Of a DNA stretch of 64,000 nucleotides, positions 22,603-34,009 are shown piece after piece. The position numbers were made by a program, and so were the translations under genes. The notes under the pieces are model-generated. The model made no database searches. It was not told the DNA's origin and was given only the letters and a program-made list of their open reading frames with translations. The DNA is from Paracentrotus lividus (Eukaryota > Echinodermata > Echinoidea > Camarodonta > Echinidae): contig CALNVZ010002974.1 in NCBI GenBank assembly GCA_940671915.1, forward strand, positions 21,042,577 through 21,106,576. Direction: 5' to 3'. Numbering within the stretch: position 1 is the first letter of the stretch; every line of letters starts with the position of its first letter.

Positions 22603-23421
22603 CTGTAGAAAGCAAGAAAATGTACAGAAATTTTGAGCTTTAATTTTGAGCAGAGCTGGTGAGATATTCCTTGACACACTATGATTGCGGTTTCTGTTCA
22701 AAAGGTGTCAACTGGGTCTCCATCCTGATTTGTAATGCTCTATAAGTGTAACTGAATTGGGTCCTTGTAAAATGGAATTCATCACTGCTAAATGAGAATT
22801 TTTCTCTCATGGTAACCAATGTTTGAAAAGTTAAAAATGATTAATAATCCTAAACTTGATTGATCAGAATCGAAAATGAGGCTTGACTTCAATTATATCA
22901 AGAACACCTCCCATTCTGTATTAATGTCTGATGTTCAACAAATTCTTGAATAATGCATTTGAAATTCTTCCTTGCTCTGATTTTTAAATAACTCATTAGT
23001 ACTCTTCACAAAAAAATTAATAAATAAATAAAGGAGAGAACTTGGGGGTTAATGAAAATAAGTTAATATAAACTAATGGCCATATACATGTATGATATAT
23101 ACTGGACTGTATTTACAAAGGTGTACTAAGTTAAGCCATAGTTTAAATCTGTGGTTTAACTATGATTAGCCAAATGTGACAAATCTGTTCAAGTTGTTAT
23201 GTTCCACGTTGACAAAATTCTGGTAACGAAAACTTTTGTACTTATAATTCCCAGTAAGTTTTTAATAGTTGCAGTATCAACAATTCTGACATATCAAACT
23301 TTACTGTTTCAGATTGTTTCACATTTTGCTACCTAAAGTTCAACCACAGATTCAAGCTATGGCTAACTTAGTTATTGATCTTGACAGCTGCTTGGTGAGC
23401 TTGATATGATGAGATACTAAC
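22603..23421 (-). other. Intron 2 of corepressor-like gene
   Basis: A GT-AG intron with donor CAG|GTTAGT and acceptor TTCTTGCTTTCTACAG. It contains an imperfect inverted repeat between about 23125-23165 and 23330-23375: AAGTTAAGCCATAGTTTAAATC against the complement of TAGCTATGGCTTAA-like words (GCTATGGCTAACTTAG). No gene. Confidence 0.65.
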
Positions 23422-24033
23422 CTGAGCACCATATGATTCTATCCTTCTCTCATCTCCTCGCACCATTCCTGGAGGTAATCTGTCTTCAGGATGTGGGTTG
23501 GTGGGAGAAATAGGTGGTAATGGCACCTCAAAGTCTAGGATGATAGGTTGAATGGGAGGCAACTTCTCATTGATATGCACGCTGCCGTTGACACTACCGT
23601 TCAGAAATGGACTCATGACGAGCTCGGTGGTGCCCTCCGCCTTGCGTCGCTTCCGACTGGCCTTCGCTTCAACGGCTGCCATGTCCTGAGGCATTTGTGG
23701 ACGCTTTGCCCCGCGGCCCGGGAGACCGGAGATGTCCGAATGGTTGATAAGAGCTGGGTGAGTCTGCCTCTCTGGTGGGCGGATGATGACGTTGGGCGGG
23801 CCGGTAGACCGGGGTATAGATTGAGGATGGATGTACATGGGTTCCACGTAGTGGTTGCGCATGGCTGCACGAGGGTCTCCGGGTATCATCACCCCGTGCG
23901 GTGGGATGTGGAAGGGATGGCTGGGATGCATGACAGACTGCTGGGCCAGGAGATTAGCTGCAGTCACATGAGGGTACTTCTCTACATGGTTCATGATAGC
24001 TTTAGGGGTGGGCTCTGGCACCTTCTCCTTTGG
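23422..24033 (-). CDS. CtBP-motif nuclear protein, second coding exon
   Basis: 204 codons in phase 0 at both ends, from acceptor TGTACACAG to donor CAG|GTTAGT. It opens PKEKVPEPTPKAIMNHVEKY and has a His/Pro-rich stretch (MHPSHPFHIPPHGVMIPG). A basic cluster, KASRKRRKAEG, is a plausible nuclear localisation signal, and a Pro-rich segment (PLPPISPTNPHPEDRLPP) lies near the end. No enzymatic domain is visible. The first Met in this stretch is internal, because the true start lies in the upstream exon at 25254-25316. Strong GC enrichment relative to flanking introns supports coding status. Confidence 0.85.
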
Positions 24034-25253
24034 CTGTGTACAAAAAAAATAATATATTAAAAAAAATTGTTAATAACATCTGTACAATTTAATAACAAAC
24101 ATTCATATTGTTTTCGGTATCAAGACACATAAAGAATGACAAATATCAAGTAACTGACCCTGGCGAAAGAACCTGCTCTCTTATATATGTAAAGGTCCAT
24201 CTCAACACACGAAAAGATTAATGCGATCTTTAGCTTTATCCAAAAGTGGATCTTCTTGATCCATTTTTTATTTTCAGCTACTGTACTTTACCCAGAAATC
24301 CACTGAACCAATTCAACCTCTCAACCATAACGGCAAACATTGCACAACATATCAGAATGGTATTGTCTGTCTTCTTTGTTTGTGATCATAATATGTCTGT
24401 AATCTCCTCATGTATGTATTTCTTTGTGCAGGACCCACACTTAAAGAAGTGTATAACCCATTGACGTACCCTGGGTAAAAAAAAAAATATATAAATATGA
24501 CCATATTGAATCGATCTCAACAGTTCTCTGACTGTCAGAAGGTTGATTTGCTGGGGTTTACATTAAAATTCAAATAATATGTATACAAAGTCATCAAAAA
24601 TGATACATAAAAAGACAAAATCATGCATTTAAATCTAAATATACAACCTATTTGCCTATTGTGCTTCAGTCATATGGCAAAAGCTCGAACCAGACTGATA
24701 ATTGCCCATACAGAATCCTACTGGCTGATCTTCCCATATAGCTACAGGTGTAACATATATGCTGGTACGATATATTCAAACCCAGTCACACCTTACTGAA
24801 ACAGACTATTCGTTTGCCATTCACTGTAATGTAATATACTGGTTGGCCATGCACCTGTTTCATGCCAGTTTCTTGATGTGACTGAGGCATTATTCTCTTG
24901 GTTATAACACGAGTTTTAATTTATTCAAAATAACTTGGATAAAATGTAAACCACACTGAATAAATTCCTATACCAATGAAAACAGCAATGCCAAAGCCAA
25001 ATGAAGATTAAGTATGGCGAGGGATTATTGCTGAATTTTCTTATATCTAGCACAGAAACATAACCATGATATTAAAATCAACTGTATTACTATACTCATT
25101 TAATAGTATCTCATTCAAGTTTAATAATACCAAAACTACCATCAAGATATTAAGATTCATATTTCTAAACAATTTGAATATTTGCAATCACGCCTTTTTC
25201 CATTCTGCACATGTGTGCTCTAAAGCTGTTGTATGCCCTTGTGCAAACTATAC
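24034..25253 (-). other. Intron 1 (coding part) of corepressor-like gene
   Basis: A 1.2-kb AT-rich GT-AG intron (donor CAG|GTATAG). No repeats longer than short A runs and no gene were seen. Confidence 0.7.
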
Positions 25254-25361
25254 CTGAATGGCTTCTGTCATTTTCCATTCCTGGATTGCTCTCTTTTTGA
25301 CCGGTTTAACCATCATTGCAGCTTAGATCCGGGTTGCTCCGAAGATATGGTGGTAAGAAAT
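25254..25361 (-). CDS. CtBP-motif nuclear protein, start-codon exon with 5' UTR
   Basis: The exon runs from acceptor GCATTTCAG to donor CAG|GTATAG. The first 45 nt are 5' UTR. The coding part is 25316-25254, 21 codons beginning with two consecutive Met (ATGATG) and reading MMVKPVKKRAIQEWKMTEAI. The start is supported by an in-frame TAA nine bases upstream (TAAGCTGCAATG) and by phase-0 joining to the next exon. The basic N-terminus (KPVKKR) fits a nuclear protein. The acceptor at its 5' edge shows that at least one further upstream non-coding exon exists, and 35064-35175 is the best candidate. Confidence 0.75.
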
Positions 25362-25414
25362 CTGAAATGCAAAAGCAAAAATAAACTAGAATTTTAATTC
25401 CTCATGGGGACGAA

Positions 25415-27228
25415 TTAGGTGGTCTGTCTTTCAGTCTGATCAGCACATTAACGATAGGGAATTTGTCAGCTACAACATAGCTCGAACTATGGGGGCGTAA
25501 AACAGACCAGAATTAGGGATTTGTCATGTTGACATATAGCTTCAGTACACGTTCATAAAATAATTATATCAAATTGTGCAATAGGGTTATTTGTATTGAT
25601 ATTGATTATATATTAATATTACTGTATATATGAATCAATGATAGAAAATAGAATCAAGAATACGTAAAGATGGTATAGAAAAAGATGAAACAAGAGGAAT
25701 AGCACTTGTGTATATAATGCGCTCAGTACAAAGCAATAGTTATCTCTATAGGGTTGTGTACATAACTACTAAAAATTGCATTTTGACTAATATAAAAAGT
25801 AAAATTTTATTTTATTACATTATTGGCTATTGTTTGTGTGTGAAATGACCGAGAAGACTTCACATGAAAAAAAAAAAAAAAATATATATATAATGTAGAC
25901 ACAGGACGACTCGAACCCACGCGAGCCACGGCTTTTGATTACGAGTCGATGCCTTACGATTGAGCTAAAATTACCTATGAAGGATTACACGTAAAACGAA
26001 AAATTCCAACGGAAAACATTTCAAGTACGGCAAGTTATATAAGTCATGATTCCGAAGTCTGATTTGAAAAAACATATGATATGTTTAAAGAATTTCCTTG
26101 CCTACAACTATCAAAATTTCAGAGAAAATGAAGCAGAAAGAAATGAGGAGGAATGGTCATTTCAGGAGGGCTTGCAGTTTTTGTTTCAAACCAAAAGTGC
26201 TTCGTAATAGAGATTGCGTGCAAAATGAGAAAATGACGTCCTTCATATATTGCATTTTTGACAATGATGCATTTGTCTAAAGGAATAAAGGTCACTAACA
26301 AGAAAGAGTATATCCTCAGCATCAACATATTAAATTTGGCGAAAATCGACCAATATTACAGAGTTGGAATCAAATTTGCATAAATTTTATGACGTAATTA
26401 AAGAAAAATGAAATTTTGAGTTCTGACGGTCATTTGGATGTCGTCAAGTAATGTTTTTTACTGGTTACGTTCCACATGAAATTTTTTCTATACTTTATAC
26501 TGTACATGCTCATTGAAAGAAAATTTGGGGTTAATGGACTATTTTTCGAGCTAGAGCGAATTTTCAATAGGCATGTTTTTTCCCATATTTGGCCTATAGT
26601 GAGAATGCGCGCATGCGCGTGCTGCAAACTTTGATGGACGCTCATTCCTTCATTTGTAGTCATAGAAAGCTGATCAAGGTATCAAATTACTAAGAATTAT
26701 ATTATCAATGCATATACATAAAAGAAACGGCGATTCTATGTTGCGTAAGGGCGTTACGCGCGAAAACGCGCGCTCATACGTGTGTGCGCGGAAATTTTTG
26801 AAATGCTGAAAATGACCTGAAACGTATGGAAACTTGATACTAGGTGATTTTGAGCATTTTGAAATTTTGACGTACGCGTACGCGCACGTCATGACCTTTA
26901 GGTGACCTTTGATGGTATGCTACGGTTTAGGGTCATGTGAAATTTATGTGTACTAAATATGATTGATCTATGACCATTGATGTTGAAGTTATGATTGTTA
27001 ATGTGATTTTACAAAATGGCGTCTGGATGACATCACGTGACCTTGATGACCTTGAAAAGTTTCGATGCACATCTTCATAGTGACATCCATTGATAACATG
27101 AAAATGATGGAAAACGTATTGATAGATTTTGAGATAGACGTGACACAAAATGTTGACTATAAAAATAAATAAATAAAGAGAAAATTCTGACGAAATTAAT
27201 AGGTGATCTGTCACAGACAGACCACCTA
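25415..27228. mobile_element. 1.8-kb TIR element with GC-palindrome interior
   Basis: It begins TTAGGTGGTCTGTCT and ends AGACAGACCACCTAA; the right end also carries GTGATCTGTCACAG. The interior includes a tRNA-like sequence at 25897-25975. At 26600-26900 there is a stretch rich in alternating CG words (GCGCGCATGCGCG, TACGCGCGAAAACGCGCGC, GTACGCGTACGCGCACG) that contrasts with the AT-rich surroundings. No intact transposase ORF is present (longest about 100 codons). The superfamily was not assigned. Confidence 0.65.
25897..25975 (-). mobile_element. tRNA-Thr-like sequence inside TIR element
   Basis: On the - strand, TTAGCTCAATCGTAAGG matches a D arm/A box and GGGTTCGAGTCG a B box. The anticodon loop would be CTCGTAA, giving anticodon CGU (Thr). 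Acceptor-stem pairing is poor, so it is probably a tRNA pseudogene or SINE head rather than an active tRNA gene. Confidence 0.5.
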
Positions 27229-27398
27229 AAAAGTGTGAACACAAGTCTTTGAAAACCACTGTAATCGCATCAAAGTTAGGGAGCTTCAGCAGATACTACT
27301 TGATAAAGGATATTTAATGTAGCTACTAGAGAATTAGATGGGCTGCACCACACGATTTTTATATGATTGAAATATCAGAACAAGTCCAAAGTACATTT

Positions 27399-27482
27399 TG
27401 AACCAGAAGGGATTTGAACCTGCAACGCCCACAGCCACCAGGGAGGTGACTATACAATGTACCACTAGACTTTCTATGGTCT
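27399..27482 (-). mobile_element. tRNA-Gly-like sequence, probable pseudogene or SINE head
   Basis: On the - strand the ends ACCATAG and TTCTGGT pair at six of seven positions as an acceptor stem, including one G-T. The A box reads TCTAGTGGTACATTG. The anticodon arm GTCAC/GTGGC has five pairs around loop CTCCCTG, giving anticodon CCC (Gly). The T loop is GGTTCAAATCCC. The variable region is longer than normal for tRNA-Gly and the T stem is weak, so a decayed or derived copy is more likely than a functional gene. Confidence 0.5.
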
Positions 27483-28960
27483 AAATCATAAACACACAAT
27501 GAATTTAAAAAAAAAAATCTTGGTCCTATTAATTATGACTTCATTGATCAATGTTCAAACACATTTACAATATATATGTACATGTACATGTTGGAATACA
27601 AGCTTGATGGGAGGGTTTTCAATTTTAAAAGCTTCCAGGAAGTATTAATTAGTTGTTTTTTTTTTACAATTATCTGACCTTCTGTAATGTAAACATATCC
27701 GTACTTAAGATCAGCAAGTTTTGGTCAAAATAAAATTTCATTTCTACAAAACACTAATAACTTTCAAATGATAGACATAAATGTAGGCCTTCATGTTATA
27801 CCATGGAGGTAAAAGAGATAGAGAAACATCTCACTCATTCTCTTTAAAATCAATTTGATGCCGCAGGGATAAAATATGCCAGACATGAGTTTCATTGGAA
27901 TTTTCTCGCAGATTGTAGACAAAAGATTTCTGCCTAACTACAGACTTACTGGCCAGTTACAAAACAAAATATGCTTTTGTAATGATGATTACTTTTCGCT
28001 GCCTCTGTTCGGATTGTATGAGCAGACATATCGCTCACTTTCACAGGGGAAAGCAAAAATAATTGTTGCAATATTTCTTGAAATATGTTCCAACAAACTA
28101 ATCTTAAATTTTTGTACTGTAGAAGTTTGTGGAAATGTGTACAATGTTCATTTAAAAATTGTAGAATTCTGTGGTATTTCATATTTTACAACTATTAGCA
28201 TACAATATTTTGCCCAAGTTTATGACATAATTGGACTTCGATACATAGTCTGTCATGTGTTTAATATCCATGTTCTGTGATAAAATAAAATAGAAAATAT
28301 TCCCAATTATTTATTTTTCAACACAAATTACTTTTCTGTTTTCCTATGAAACTGGCGCCATCACAGGTCACCACCAAAGGCTACAGTGCACCTGTGTATT
28401 CTTATGTGCTTCTTTAAAAATTGGAAGCGCCATGAATTAATTTGCATTTCGTTGTCACTCCATACTTTAAATCTTGGTTATACATGCCAGAAATGCATTT
28501 GCTTGGAGCAACGTAACACTTTACAGAATTTTAGACAAGCATATCCAAAATCGAAATTACATGTATCTCAAACAATTTAACCCTAAACTCTTTTGAATTC
28601 AAGTTTGTATCACCCATCCTCCTCTTCCTAAAGACAAAGAGCTGAAGGTGTCATAGCTTTGTTGAAATACAGTTATTGGGGCCCTTGTCTGAGTAATAGG
28701 GGTTTGATTGAAATAAGGTTGGACATATCCACCCACAAGCCAAGAATACCTAGAATTCTCAGAAATAAAGGCAATGCTTTATCTGTGGATAAACAAAACA
28801 AGACTCGAGCTGGCCGGAGGAACATGAAATGGAATTGGTTTACGTGACTGTCATTTCTGATTTACTGCACTATGCTCTTCCCAGCATAGCTCTGTCTTCA
28901 ATTTATATTCTATTTATCTTCCTCATAAAACTCCAATGTATCTCAATACTTTCCCATCAA

Positions 28961-28979
28961 AAAAAAAAAAAAAAAAAAA
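28961..28979. repeat. Poly(A) run
   Basis: A homopolymer A tract in AT-rich DNA. Nothing beside it marks a retroposed insertion. Confidence 0.8.
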
Positions 28980-29129
28980 TATTCAATTACTTGGAAAATC
29001 TTTAAAAGGGCTGGTCATCAGAAGGTTATTTTGCTGTTTGTTTTGAGTGAGAATACTCAGATTTTAAACAAAAATTCCCTAGATATAAATTTGTATAAAA
29101 AAAAAACCTGCGATGGAAAAGCGACTAGT

Positions 29130-30450
29130 CAACTAAAGTGAATGGTCAACGTTCTGACATAAATGTACAAGCACATGCACAAAAGAGGATACACATGGAA
29201 CCAAAATCTGGCTTGAGGTTCCATGCAAACTCTTTAAGCATTTTCCTGTAGAATTTACATGTACCCCGTATTTAAAACATAATTTGGGAGGTTCATGTAT
29301 GATGTATGTTCTAGATGCCATATTTTTTTATTTTTTAAAAATTTTTAAAAAGAAGGCTTGTCATCTTTAATAAATAATAACAGGCTGCCCTTGGTAACAT
29401 ATATTTAGCATTGGCAGTCCTGAGAGGAAATTACTCCCTTCAGAAAAGAATGGGAAATCAACACCCACTCCTTCATGTCTAATATTAAAAAACAGAACTC
29501 GTGAGCAGTCGATCCCAACAAAAAAAAAACAAACATGAATATCACAGGAGTCACAGATCCAGCACTCACACGCAAAAGATTGAGTAGGCCCAATTGACTA
29601 GGGACAATAGCAGCTCTATTTTGTTTGAGCATGGGCCAATATAGTCTTTTATGTGAATTGAGGCTGGATCTCCTACTTCACATACTAGTAGCAAATGTGA
29701 CTTTGGGTTCTATGCATAATAGTTGCCTGTACATTCACATTTTTGGAGGTTTCTTTCAAACACAGATGTTCTAGCTGTGCACCTAGGACACAAATTTGTT
29801 TTTGCTTCTGTTTTCTTTTTAAGAAGGCTTGTCCTTGTCCTTTGATATATAAAATAAAAATGGAGAGCTCTTGATATCAATATTAACCTCATTAATATAT
29901 GAAAACAGGCTGACCTCGTTACATTTGGAATTGGAAAGAGAGGAAATTACCAGAACGAATGGAAACCCACACCTACTCACTTATGAATAATAAACAGAAC
30001 TCTCAATTGACTTAATGATGATTTTGGAGGTGACAGAAAACTCATAGAATCCAAACAAAATTTCAACATGAATGTTATATGAGTGACATATGTACTGGCA
30101 CGTGCACAAAAGAGGATTAGCATAGAACCAAAAACCGACTTCAGTCGTGCATAATCACCCAGAGAATGAACAATACAGTTTTGGAGGTTTATTTTATACT
30201 TATACATAATTACTGATGTTCGAGCTGTATCTTAGACAGCCTTTTTACCTTTCTTCTTTTGGGGAGGCTTGCCACCACGTGATAAACAGAAAGGGTCTGA
30301 CCTTGTTATCGTACTTTTGGCACTGTTAGGAGAAGAAATTGCTAGAAAGAATGGAAATCTACACCTACTCATTCGTGTCTAACAAACAAAACTCTGTCTA
30401 AGCCAATTGACTTAATGATGATTTTGAAGGTGATGAAATCAATCCTAAAA
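29130..30450. repeat. Diverged tandem array, about 450-bp unit, three copies
   Basis: Landmarks recur in order. AAGAAGGCTTGTC or GGGGAGGCTTGCC appears at about 29350, 29820 and 30262. A GAGGAAATTACnnn block with AACACCCACTCC- or CACCTACTCATT-type sequence follows each. AAAAGAGGATnnnCAT appears at about 29185 and 30108, and TTGACTTAATGATGATTTTG at about 30006 and 30408. Copies are well diverged. Copy one is interrupted by the MITE at 29551-29680. Confidence 0.65.
29551..29680. mobile_element. Short GGATCC-ended MITE, copy 3
   Basis: Starts CACAGATCCAGCACTC and ends AGGCTGGATCTCCTAC. The core reads GGCCCAATTGACTAGGG, GCAGCTCTATTTTG and GCATGGGCC, matching copies 1 and 4. It lies inside the 450-bp tandem array, so it inserted after the array formed. 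Confidence 0.65.
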
Positions 30451-31463
30451 GAATCTTTAGCTTTCATATTAGACAGATATACATATATTGTAAATATTGT
30501 AGTAGAAAATAGAAATGACGAGTTATGAGCAAATTGAGTTATCTGTCGAAATGTATGCACATTAAAAACAAAGCGTTATATATGCAAGATCAGTATGGTT
30601 TTATTATCCACCAATTTCAGCTTTTAATTAAGACATTAACTTGGACAGTATACATTGTAATCCAACATCTCTGTAGTGTATAATCACATCAGCCCTGAGG
30701 TACGGAGGTGCACTTTCTCCTATCCCAGGATGCATCATGCCTACTGTTTTACATGCCCTATTGATTAGTTGAAACAAATTTAATTGACTCGCTTCACACT
30801 ATACGATAAAAAAGTTTCCAATCTAAGAAAAGTAGCATTATTCACTTAAAATCATATATCATACCCATCTTTGTATCAAACATTAACACTAAATATACCC
30901 TTACACAATCTCTTGAGAGCTCACCGGCCTAACTTTGGGGTTTAATACCTTCTAAAGCTAAGTTTAATGGAACTCTATTAAGAAGAGCTCAGGGTTGTAA
31001 ATTGTTTGTTCTGCTCAAGGGATTTTAGAGAGTTATTTCTGTATATTTCTAAGAATCTAATAATGGTGCACTTAAATCACAATATGGAAAAATTGTTATT
31101 TTTCAAGAAATGATCCAAGCTAAGTGAACTAATTGCATCTATAAATATGTGAGCTACATGTATGTTAACGTCCTTGCAGATTCATGATACTACAGCCCGA
31201 GCAAATCAAATCCATTTTGTAGCTCCTAGATTGAGTTAATCTCAGCCTGAAAGGAAATCATCCCAATTTCTTGGAACCCTGAATTATTTTGTTTCCTAGC
31301 TTAAGAGACTGGGAATGATTTGAAAGCCCCTTAGGGGAGAATGCCTTTCAGCTTCTGATTGCATCAAAGATTTAACAAAGTAGTTTGGGATTCATCATTC
31401 CCTTTCCATATTTGATAAGAAAAGGGATTGAGAGGAACAGCAGGAGAATGACATGGAGGAAAA

Positions 31464-31742
31464 CAGGGTTCCCACAGAAATTTGAAAACAGAATTCCATG
31501 ACTTTTCCATGACTAAATTGCTGCTTTCCATGACTTCCTTTCTGGCACGGTTTTCAAATTCAGACACGCTATGATGGACTCCACCTCCCCTCACAGCCAT
31601 CCCAGGGTTCCCAAAGAAATTTGAAAACAGAATTCCAGGACTTTTCCATGACTTTTCACAAATTTTCCAAATTCCCTGACTTTTCCCTGATTTTTCATGA
31701 CCACAAATTTTTCCAGGATTTTCCATGACTGTGGGAACCCTG
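31464..31742. mobile_element. hAT-like MITE pair with CAGGGTTCCCACAG ends
   Basis: Left end CAGGGTTCCCACAG and right end CTGTGGGAACCCTG are exact inverted repeats. CAGGG-type termini are typical of hAT superfamily elements. A second left end (CAGGGTTCCCAAAG) occurs at 31603, followed by the same GAAATTTGAAAACAGAATTCC. The region therefore appears to be a truncated copy plus a complete short copy of about 140 bp. The interior is rich in TTTCCATGACT repeats and has no transposase. Confidence 0.65.
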
Positions 31743-32407
31743 GGAAAACTTGAGTAAATGCTGCAGAAATTGATCATAATTGAAAAACATGTGAACATTA
31801 AAAAAAACTAATAGGAAATGAGGCATCATTTGATCTAAAAAATACTTCTCAAGGAGCAATAAAATGAAATCAACTAGTGGTAACTTTGATGCCAAAATTA
31901 CTTTAAAGAGAATTGTACGTGTGTTTGATTAAATTGGTACAAAAAGGTTGGAAAAACTTTATCGCATAATAATCATGTGGATCCCTAGCAGTATCTATTG
32001 ATTGAACTTGTTTGAAAATATAATTTTCAGCATTTACAGCATGCATCCTACCTTGCTTAGCGGTTATCACGCCCTGCAATGCTGGTTGTCTCGTCCCTCT
32101 GGCAGTATGATGCTATGCCCTCCCCTCTGATAGAGTGGTATGGTCCTAGGCTATACCAGGATGACAACCGTCTATTCTTTGGGCCGCACCTATTATAATC
32201 ATATTCATATTCAATACAATGTTCAATGTTACTAATCATACTGGATTTCAAGCCTGCAGACAATGTATGCACCATCTTCACTTTCTTAGAGTATTCCAGG
32301 AACAAATCTTAAGGGACAAAACTTGCCTTTTTCTAGCTGTTTTCAAAAGGACTATGAAACAACAATAAAAGAGAGATACAAGGGGGACTTTTCAGCTACA
32401 AAATAGA

Positions 32408-33235
32408 GAGTCTATTCACTAGCTGCTTCCACATCAGCTCGAGCTTGCTCCATCTCGAGATTTTAGCCCGATCAGCCCTCCCCCGGAAAAATCTCGAGAT
32501 ACGAGAAACCACGTCCACATCAGCCCAAGTTGGGCTTTTTCGCTCTCGAGCGATGAATTAGCTCGAGCTACGGAGCATGCGCACTTCGGACTCTGAGTTT
32601 TGAAAATCGCGCCATTTTTTTTCCGCGCTAAGGGCAGGGGGATTTCCAGTTGCGAGCATTTTCTCCATTATTTTTAATTCTTATGTATTTCTTTGTTTTT
32701 CCTTCTTTCGTTTTCTCGTCTATCATTTCTTATGCATGTCTTTGTTTTATCCTTCATTCATTTTCTCTTCTCTCAATTCTTATGTATTTCTTTGTTTTTG
32801 TCATTCTTTCATCTTCTCTTTTCTCAATTCTTATGTTTTTCTTTGTTTATTGTCAGTTGTTCATCTTCTCTTCTCTTAATTATTATGTATTTCTTTGCTT
32901 TATCATTCTTTCATCTCTTCTCAATATGAAAACCGGAACTCGAATTGCATTATGGTTGGACATCATGAATAAATTATCCCGAGTCAAAAAACCCGAGTGC
33001 GTCCACATCTGCGAAATAGCTAGCTAGTTCGCCAAATAGCTAGCTATTTCGCGAACTAGCCCTAGTTGACTCGGGCTTGAATCTCGAGATTCTAGCCCGT
33101 GAAATAGCTAGCTAATTGCGTCCACATTACAAATAATCTCGAGCTAGTTCTGATCGGGCTAATTGGCCAGATCAGAAATAGCTAGCTATTTTGTCATCTC
33201 GAGCTAGTGAAGACGGGCCTACTGAGTCTATTCAC
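32408..33235. mobile_element. Fold-back element with CACTAGCTCGAG ends, copy 1
   Basis: GAGTCTATTCAC occurs at both boundaries (32408-32419 and 33224-33235). The arms are rich in CTCGAG, TAGCTAGCTA and GATCGGGCT words that are mutually inverted, as in TTTTAGCCCGATCAG against CTGATCGGGCTAA. The centre is a T-rich tandem repeat (32660-32925). Its ends resemble those at 38158-38586 and 50298-50744, so all three seem to be one superfamily of non-autonomous elements. Confidence 0.6.
32660..32925. repeat. T-rich minisatellite, about 50-58 bp unit
   Basis: Five repeats of the pattern AATTCTTATGTATTTCTTTG followed by TTTT and TCATTCTTTCATCTTCTC. Small open frames of 78-125 codons across it (MFFLLSF..., MYFFVF...) are repeat translations, not genes. 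Confidence 0.75.
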
Positions 33236-34009
33236 CCAAACATCTTCAAAAAGAGTGAAAAAAAGGGGGGAAAGCAGCTAGAAAATGGCTAGTGGCAGAA
33301 AAGAGCTTGTTCATTTATATGTCCAGAAGGCAATGACAACCAACAGTCCTAACAGGTACCCATTCTATCCTGGGGTCATGCCAAGACTCATACCACAATA
33401 CTTTTATCAACGGCCCACAGACTCATCAACATTAGATATATCCCCCTATATTATGACACAACAATGGTGCATGATTCTGTTTGGCATGGAAAGATGAGAC
33501 CACCCTGACAAATTAAGATATTACTTCACACCCGATTAGAGATAGGCACTGTTTTGGCATGTAGTGAACAACCAATAATGAAAGTGTCCCAAAACATAAG
33601 ACTAATCTCTATGGACAAAAGGCAATACACCGGAATTGGTTGTAGAAATATAATTTATCGGACGCAGGCTAATTTTCAAAAGTGATTGCACTGAACTAAT
33701 TAATGATATACGTACATTGGTGTGTAACCTTATCAAAGGATACGCAATCCATTAGCAAAATTAATTGCAATTTAATGCACACTTATTTCTAATTTCCCTA
33801 ATGCATACATGTTTATTACATGTACTAACTTGACAAGTTTAAAGGATTATGTCAACGTATGATTAATGACCAATTCAGCGAGTACTTTCCTGAGGATGTC
33901 CTAAATTCTTGATGTGAATAATTCATACATAGTAGGGTAGTTAGATCAATTTCATGATAATGCCATGGTTGGGGTTCAAGACCAATGATGTACTTGCATG
34001 CTGAGTCAA

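Noticed and set aside
23548-24060. 170-codon frame on + opposite coding exon 2
   Set aside because: Shadow of the GC-rich minus-strand exon; it has no conserved motifs.
27399-27482. Functional tRNA-Gly gene
   Set aside because: The acceptor and anticodon arms pair well, but the T stem is weak and the variable region is too long; kept only as a tRNA-like repeat.
27876-28280. 134-codon open frame on +
   Set aside because: No recognisable motif, AT-rich, no upstream start context or splice partners, inside the gene's 5' intron. Consistent with chance in low-stop sequence.
31364-31798. 144-codon frame on -
   Set aside because: It reads through the hAT-like MITE repeats (KSWN, KSGKSQGIW patterns) and is not a gene.
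32650-33027. 125-codon frame rich in Phe/Leu/Ser
   Set aside because: Translation of the T-rich minisatellite within the fold-back element.
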